From Actinomycetota bacterium (GTDB lineage Bacteria > Actinomycetota > Actinomycetes > Nanopelagicales > Nanopelagicaceae), in the NCBI GenBank assembly GCA_947372165.1, contig CANBSP010000001.1, positions 1-64,000 on the forward strand: 64,000 nucleotides of DNA. Direction: 5' to 3'. Both the position numbers and the translations under genes were made by a program. The notes under the pieces are model-generated. The model made no database searches. It saw only the letters and a list, made by a program, of their open reading frames with translations, and was not told where the DNA came from. Shown here piece after piece: positions 59,855 to 64,000 of this stretch. The first letter of the stretch is position 1. Each line of letters opens with the position of its first letter.

Positions 59855-62800
59855 CGGATCTTCTCTTCCGCTTGCCATTCTTGGAGGGACTCAATATCGA
59901 AATCTCGACTCTGCATCTCGCGAATACCTTCAACAGCGGCTTTGAAGCCGGCGATTGTCGTAATGATCGGGATTGCTCGCTGCACTGAGGCGGTACGGAT
60001 TAACCAACCATCTTGACGACTACCTCTGCCAAGTGGGGTGTTAATCACGAGGTCAACCATAGATGAGGTGATGATGTCGACCGCAGATAGACCCTCGCCG
60101 TCGGTATCAGAATTCTTACGTACCAATTTTGAGCTCACTCCATGATCTGCCAAGAACTTGTGGGTACCAGCTGTGGTGAAGATCGAGAAGCCCAAACTTG
60201 CAAGAGTTCGCGCCGGCTCAAGGGCATCTGCCTTATCCCGGTCAGAGAGCGAGATAAAGACCGAGCCTTTCATCGGAAGCGGACCAAATGCAGCTATCTG
60301 GCTCTTGGCGTAAGCCTCGCCAAATGTTGAGGCAATACCCATCACCTCGCCAGTAGATCGCATCTCTGGTCCGAGTACAGAATCCACACCTGTGCCATCG
60401 ATACGGCGGAATCTATTCCACGGAAGTACCGCTTCCTTAACGGAAATTCCGTTAGCAACTCCGTCGCCAGAGGCGGGAAGGATCGACGTGGTGCGAAGTT
60501 GGGCGATGCTTTGGCCAGTAGAGATGAGTGCGGCGGCCTTAGCGAGAGCATTGCCAGTTGCTTTGCTGACAAAAGGAACAGTACGAGAAGCGCGCGGGTT
60601 CGCCTCAATGACATAGAGAGTGCCATCTCGCGTGATCGCGAATTGAATATTAATCAAACCTCGCACGCCAACATTTGAAGCTATTTTGTAAGTGGCCTCT
60701 CGAATCTCGGCGATCTTCGCCTCGTCCAAGGTAAAGCTTGGAAGTACACAAGCAGAATCGCCGGAATGAATGCCAGCCTCTTCGATATGTTCCATCACCC
60801 CGGCAAGGAAGAGTTCAGATCCATCGTAGAGAGCATCCACATCAATTTCGATCGCATCATCAAGGAATCGATCGATCAACACTGGATGGTTAGGAGTTAT
60901 CTCTGTCGCCTTCAGGATGAACCCTTCAAGAGATTCATCATCGTAGACAATCTCCATTCCTCGTCCTCCGAGAACAAATGACGGGCGAACAAGAACTGGA
61001 TAGCCGATTCCATGGGCGATTACCTTCGCCTCTTCAAAGGAGCGAGCCATTCCAAACTCTGGAGCCTGCAAGTCGCTCTTCTCGAGGATTGCGCCAAATT
61101 CACCACGATCTTCTGCGAGGTCAATGGCATTGGGAGACGTTCCAAGAATTGTTACGCCGGCATCGAGCAAACCGCGAGCCAATCCGAGCGGTGTTTGGCC
61201 ACCTAATTGGGCGATGACACCAAGAACGGGACCAGCTGCACTCTCAGCAGCGATTACCTCCAAAACATCTTCTAGAGTGAGTGGTTCAAAGTAGAGACGA
61301 TCGGAAGTGTCATAGTCGGTTGAAACTGTCTCAGGATTGCAATTAATCATGATCGTCTCATAACCTGCATCACGTAGAGCGAAAGCGGCATGAACACAGG
61401 AGTAGTCAAACTCAACCCCCTGACCGATTCGGTTAGGCCCACTGCCCAGAATGAAGACTGCTGGCTTAGTTCTTGGGCGTACTTCACTCTCTAGGTCGTA
61501 GGAAGAATAATGGTAAGGAGTATGGGCTTCGAATTCTGCGGCACAGGTATCGACCGTCTTATAGACGGGACGAAGATTGAGGCGATGACGAATAGCGCGG
61601 ACCTCTGAATCGGAGAGCGATCGCAATGAGCCAATCTGGCTATCTGAGAAGCCTAGAACCTTCGCCGATCGGAGGAGGTCAACCCCTAGCTCTGCAGCAA
61701 GAGAAATTTCCTTCGCCTTTTCATTGATAATTTCAATCTGCGCCAAGAACCATGGATCGATCTTTGTGCGAGCGAATATCTCTTCGACCGTTGCCCCGAG
61801 GTGCATCGCACGTTGGACGTTCTGCAATCGATATTCGGTCGGGACATTAATCGTTGACATCAAGGACTCTAAATCTGCACCTTCGATATCCCACGAGAAA
61901 CTCATCCCCTTCTTCTCAACCGAACGTAGCGCCTTCTGTAACGCTTCAGGGAAACTTCGGCCAATCGCCATAGCCTCTCCGACCGACTTCATTGTGGTGG
62001 TGAGACGCTCATCTGCTTCTGGGAACTTCTCAAAGGCGAAGCGAGGTACTTTGACAACAATATAGTCAAGAGTTGGCTCAAAGGATGCTGGTGTCGATTG
62101 CGTAATATCGTTTTGGATCTCATCGAGAGTGTACCCAATGGCAAGCTTCGTTGCGATCTTCGCGATTGGAAACCCTGTCGCCTTTGATGCGAGTGCTGAT
62201 GAGCGTGAAACACGTGGGTTCATCTCAATGACGATGATTCGGCCGTCCACAGGGTTCACGGCGAATTGGATATTGCAACCGCCGGTTGCGACGCCCACTT
62301 CACGAATAATGGCGATCGAGAGGTCGCGTAGCCGTTGATATTCGACATCTGTCAAAGTCATTGCTGGCGCAACGGTAATGGAGTCGCCTGTATGCACACC
62401 CATGGGATCCAAGTTTTCGATGCTACAGACGATGACGACATTGTCCTTATGGTCGCGCATAACTTCAAGCTCGTACTCTTTCCAGCCAATGATGGATTCC
62501 TCAAGAAGAACCTCAGTTGTCGGGCTATGACGAAGACCTGCGCCTGCGATCAGCTCCAATTCATCTTGATTGAAGGCGATCCCAGAACCCAATCCGCCCA
62601 TGGTGAAGGATGGTCGGACGACGACTGGATATCGAAGAACCTCTACCGCAGCAAGAGCTTCTTGCATTGAGTGGCAGATGATCGAACGAGAGGACTCTCC
62701 CCCAACCTTCTCGACGATCCCTTTGAAAATTTCCCGATCTTCGCCACGTTTAATTGCATCGATATTTGCACCAATGAGCTTTGTTCCATATTTTTCAAAT

Positions 62801-63120
62801 GAGCCGCGCTCAAAGAGCTGCATGGCCGCGTTGAGAGCGGTCTGCCCACCTAGCGTTGCAAGCACTGCATCCGGACGTTCTTTCTCCAAAATCTTCTCGA
62901 TAACTTCTGGGGTTATTGGCTCGATATATGTTGCGTCGGCGAATTCTGGGTCAGTCATGATTGTTGCCGGATTTGAGTTAATCAAAATAACGCGAATACC
63001 TTCTTCGCGAAGAATTCGGCAAGCTTGAGTGCCGGAATAGTCGAACTCGCACGCTTGACCAATGACGATTGGTCCCGAACCGATGACGAGAACGCTCTTG
63101 ATGGATAGATCTCTACTCAT
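59851..63120 (-). CDS. carB: carbamoyl-phosphate synthase large subunit
   Basis: Makes carbamoyl phosphate for pyrimidines and arginine, 1089 residues from the ATG at 63120. It has two homologous ATP-grasp halves, each with GSGPIVIGQ or GSGPNRIGQ and LGGQTALN or LGGQTPLG. The C-terminal MGS-like domain ([20 protein letters not shown]) binds allosteric effectors. The ATG overlaps the carA stop (ATGAGTAG). Normal length. Confidence 0.97.
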   Translation of the reverse strand: MSRDLSIKSVLVIGSGPIVIGQACEFDYSGTQACRILREEGIRVILINSNPATIMTDPEFADATYIEPITPEVIEKILEKERPDAVLATLGGQTALNAAMQLFERGSFEKYGTKLIGANIDAIKRGEDREIFKGIVEKVGGESSRSIICHSMQEALAAVEVLRYPVVVRPSFTMGGLGSGIAFNQDELELIAGAGLRHSPTTEVLLEESIIGWKEYELEVMRDHKDNVVIVCSIENLDPMGVHTGDSITVAPAMTLTDVEYQRLRDLSIAIIREVGVATGGCNIQFAVNPVDGRIIVIEMNPRVSRSSALASKATGFPIAKIATKLAIGYTLDEIQNDITQSTPASFEPTLDYIVVKVPRFAFEKFPEADERLTTTMKSVGEAMAIGRSFPEALQKALRSVEKKGMSFSWDIEGADLESLMSTINVPTEYRLQNVQRAMHLGATVEEIFARTKIDPWFLAQIEIINEKAKEISLAAELGVDLLRSAKVLGFSDSQIGSLRSLSDSEVRAIRHRLNLRPVYKTVDTCAAEFEAHTPYHYSSYDLESEVRPRTKPAVFILGSGPNRIGQGVEFDYSCVHAAFALRDAGYETIMINCNPETVSTDYDTSDRLYFEPLTLEDVLEVIAAESAAGPVLGVIAQLGGQTPLGLARGLLDAGVTILGTSPNAIDLAEDRGEFGAILEKSDLQAPEFGMARSFEEAKVIAHGIGYPVLVRPSFVLGGRGMEIVYDDESLEGFILKATEITPNHPVLIDRFLDDAIEIDVDALYDGSELFLAGVMEHIEEAGIHSGDSACVLPSFTLDEAKIAEIREATYKIASNVGVRGLINIQFAITRDGTLYVIEANPRASRTVPFVSKATGNALAKAAALISTGQSIAQLRTTSILPASGDGVANGISVKEAVLPWNRFRRIDGTGVDSVLGPEMRSTGEVMGIASTFGEAYAKSQIAAFGPLPMKGSVFISLSDRDKADALEPARTLASLGFSIFTTAGTHKFLADHGVSSKLVRKNSDTDGEGLSAVDIITSSMVDLVINTPLGRGSRQDGWLIRTASVQRAIPIITTIAGFKAAVEGIREMQSRDFDIESLQEWQAEEKIR

Positions 63121-64000
63121 GTGTGGCGCCAACCTTCTTCTTACTCATCATCTCGGCAAAATGGTCAAAGAGGTAGGCGGCATCATGGGGACCGGCTGCC
63201 GACTCCGGATGGTATTGCACGCTAAATGCTGGACGTTCAAGGAGTTCTAGCCCTTCAACAACACCATCATTGAGGCAGATATGGCTTACATAGCCAGAGC
63301 CATAGACCGTTGTGAAATTTGCATCAACAGGGGCATCAACAGCAAAGCCATGGTTATGCGCCGTGATTTCAACAGTTCCATTTTTAACATTCTGAACCGG
63401 CTGATTGATTCCGCGATGCCCGAATGGAAGTTTGTATGTGCTGAATCCGAGCGCACGCCCCAAGATTTGATGGCCGAAACAGATGCCAAAGACCGGGATC
63501 GATTCGGAGAGGAAGTGACGCACAAGGTCGACCATCTCATCCATTGTTGAAGGGTCGCCAGGACCGTTGGAAAGGAAGATTCCATCAGGAGAAATGGCCT
63601 CAATTTCCTCAATAGTCGAACTAAGGGGAAAGACATGGACTTCCATTCCACGTTCTGACATATGACGTGGGGTGGCAGATTTGATCCCAAGATCAATTGC
63701 CGCGACGGTGAATTTCTTTTCAACTCCTGGTGGCGGTGAGACAATATAAACACATTCGGTCGTTACATCAGAGGCTAAGAAGAGGCCGGACATGGCTGGA
63801 GTTTGACGGACCCTAATCACCATCTCCTCCCGAGATAGCTCACTGCCAGAGAAGATACCGACTCGCATTGAACCGCGATCTCGGAGGTGTCGGGTAATTG
63901 CGCGGGTATCAATCCCCTGAATACCGACAACGCCAGCATCGATCAACGCTGACTCCAAGCTCTCCTCTGATCGCCAGTTCGATGGCCGAGGTGATGGATT
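63113..64000 (-). CDS. carA: carbamoyl-phosphate synthase small subunit (partial, 5' end outside window)
   Basis: Glutaminase subunit. The last 295 residues are in the window. The frame is open to the edge and reads [31 protein letters not shown], a region well inside known CarA proteins, so about 80 residues are missing. The class I glutaminase has [10 protein letters not shown], the nucleophile Cys in [12 protein letters not shown] and the His/Glu dyad in [11 protein letters not shown]. It is coupled to carB downstream. Confidence 0.96.
   Translation of the reverse strand, partial: NPSPRPSNWRSEESLESALIDAGVVGIQGIDTRAITRHLRDRGSMRVGIFSGSELSREEMVIRVRQTPAMSGLFLASDVTTECVYIVSPPPGVEKKFTVAAIDLGIKSATPRHMSERGMEVHVFPLSSTIEEIEAISPDGIFLSNGPGDPSTMDEMVDLVRHFLSESIPVFGICFGHQILGRALGFSTYKLPFGHRGINQPVQNVKNGTVEITAHNHGFAVDAPVDANFTTVYGSGYVSHICLNDGVVEGLELLERPAFSVQYHPESAAGPHDAAYLFDHFAEMMSKKKVGATHE

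Noticed and set aside
63286-63753. Second minus-strand frame within carA
   Set aside because: Overlaps the catalytic glutaminase of carA in another phase and has no recognisable protein features.

Overview
The window is bacterial chromosome from a member of the Actinomycetota (actinobacteria). Base composition looks close to 50% G+C by eye, which is low for the phylum. Genes are packed tightly, with many ATGA-type overlaps, very short gaps and no mobile elements. The phylum assignment rests on gene content and order: a 58-residue protein then tlyA, nadK, recN, pyrG, xerD, parA, scpA, scpB, rluB, cmk and der; gcvH, garA, ftsR, bifunctional nuclease, a MerR gene and gcvP; helY, tatC, tatA, pafC and pafB; the mycothiol ligase mshC beside an SCO1664/DUF3090/MSMEG_4193 trio; and carA, carB, pyrD, pyrF, mihF, gmk, rpoZ, coaBC, metK, priA, def and fmt. 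From memory, these follow blocks of the Mycobacterium tuberculosis and Streptomyces chromosomes. Compactness and moderate G+C suggest a streamlined lineage, perhaps a freshwater planktonic group, but the sequence alone does not settle that.

Layout. 1-203: end of an rRNA operon (5S rRNA and terminator). 332-6930 (+): an SSB-like protein, rRNA methylation (tlyA), NAD kinase, DNA repair (recN), CTP synthase, xerD. 6934-8246 (-): a ParA-family ATPase with a ribbon-helix-helix partner, divergent from 8306-10632 (+): condensin subunits scpA and scpB, then rluB. 10875-14951 (+): chorismate mutase, prephenate dehydrogenase, a fused cytidylate kinase-Der GTPase and a CDP-alcohol phosphatidyltransferase. 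14957-20741 (+): the glycine cleavage H and P proteins surrounding the garA/ftsR/bifunctional nuclease/MerR regulatory cluster. 20790-28615 (-): one long run from pafB through pafC, tatA, tatC, a lipid kinase, helY and an exonuclease to a polyprenol-phosphate mannosyltransferase. 28660-29190 (+): a secreted FKBP lipoprotein. 29225-37561 (-): trmI, a HAD phosphatase, metH, mshC and the three-gene kinase/phosphatase system. 37611-46999: mixed genes, including an aldo/keto reductase, an M20 peptidase, tRNA-Leu(GAG), thymidine kinase, an alcohol dehydrogenase, DUF554, uppP, a YczE-like protein, ung, an ABC ATPase and serB. 47010-64000 (-): hisG, hisE, rpe, rsmB, fmt, def, priA, metK, coaBC, rpoZ, a mIHF-guanylate kinase fusion and the pyrimidine genes pyrF, pyrD, pyrK, carB and carA (cut by the window end).

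Working together. The last block couples UMP synthesis (carAB, pyrDK, pyrF) to GMP phosphorylation (gmk), RNA polymerase omega, CoA and S-adenosylmethionine synthesis. The def/fmt/rsmB group serves translation initiation and ribosome modification. Chromosome segregation and recombination (xerD, parA, scpAB, recN) are grouped at the left.

Most striking observations. (1) At least 14 starts are preceded by a TAnnnT -10 box exactly six bases before ATG or GTG, the signature of leaderless mRNAs, including divergent pairs whose promoters overlap. (2) mIHF is fused in frame to guanylate kinase while an internal Shine-Dalgarno and ATG for a free kinase remain. (3) A perfect 11-bp palindrome with trailing 10-bp-phased half-sites precedes garA-ftsR. 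(4) The uncharacterised SCO1664/DUF3090/MSMEG_4193 trio is complete. Apart from the window edges, no stretch of more than 300 bases lacks a gene.
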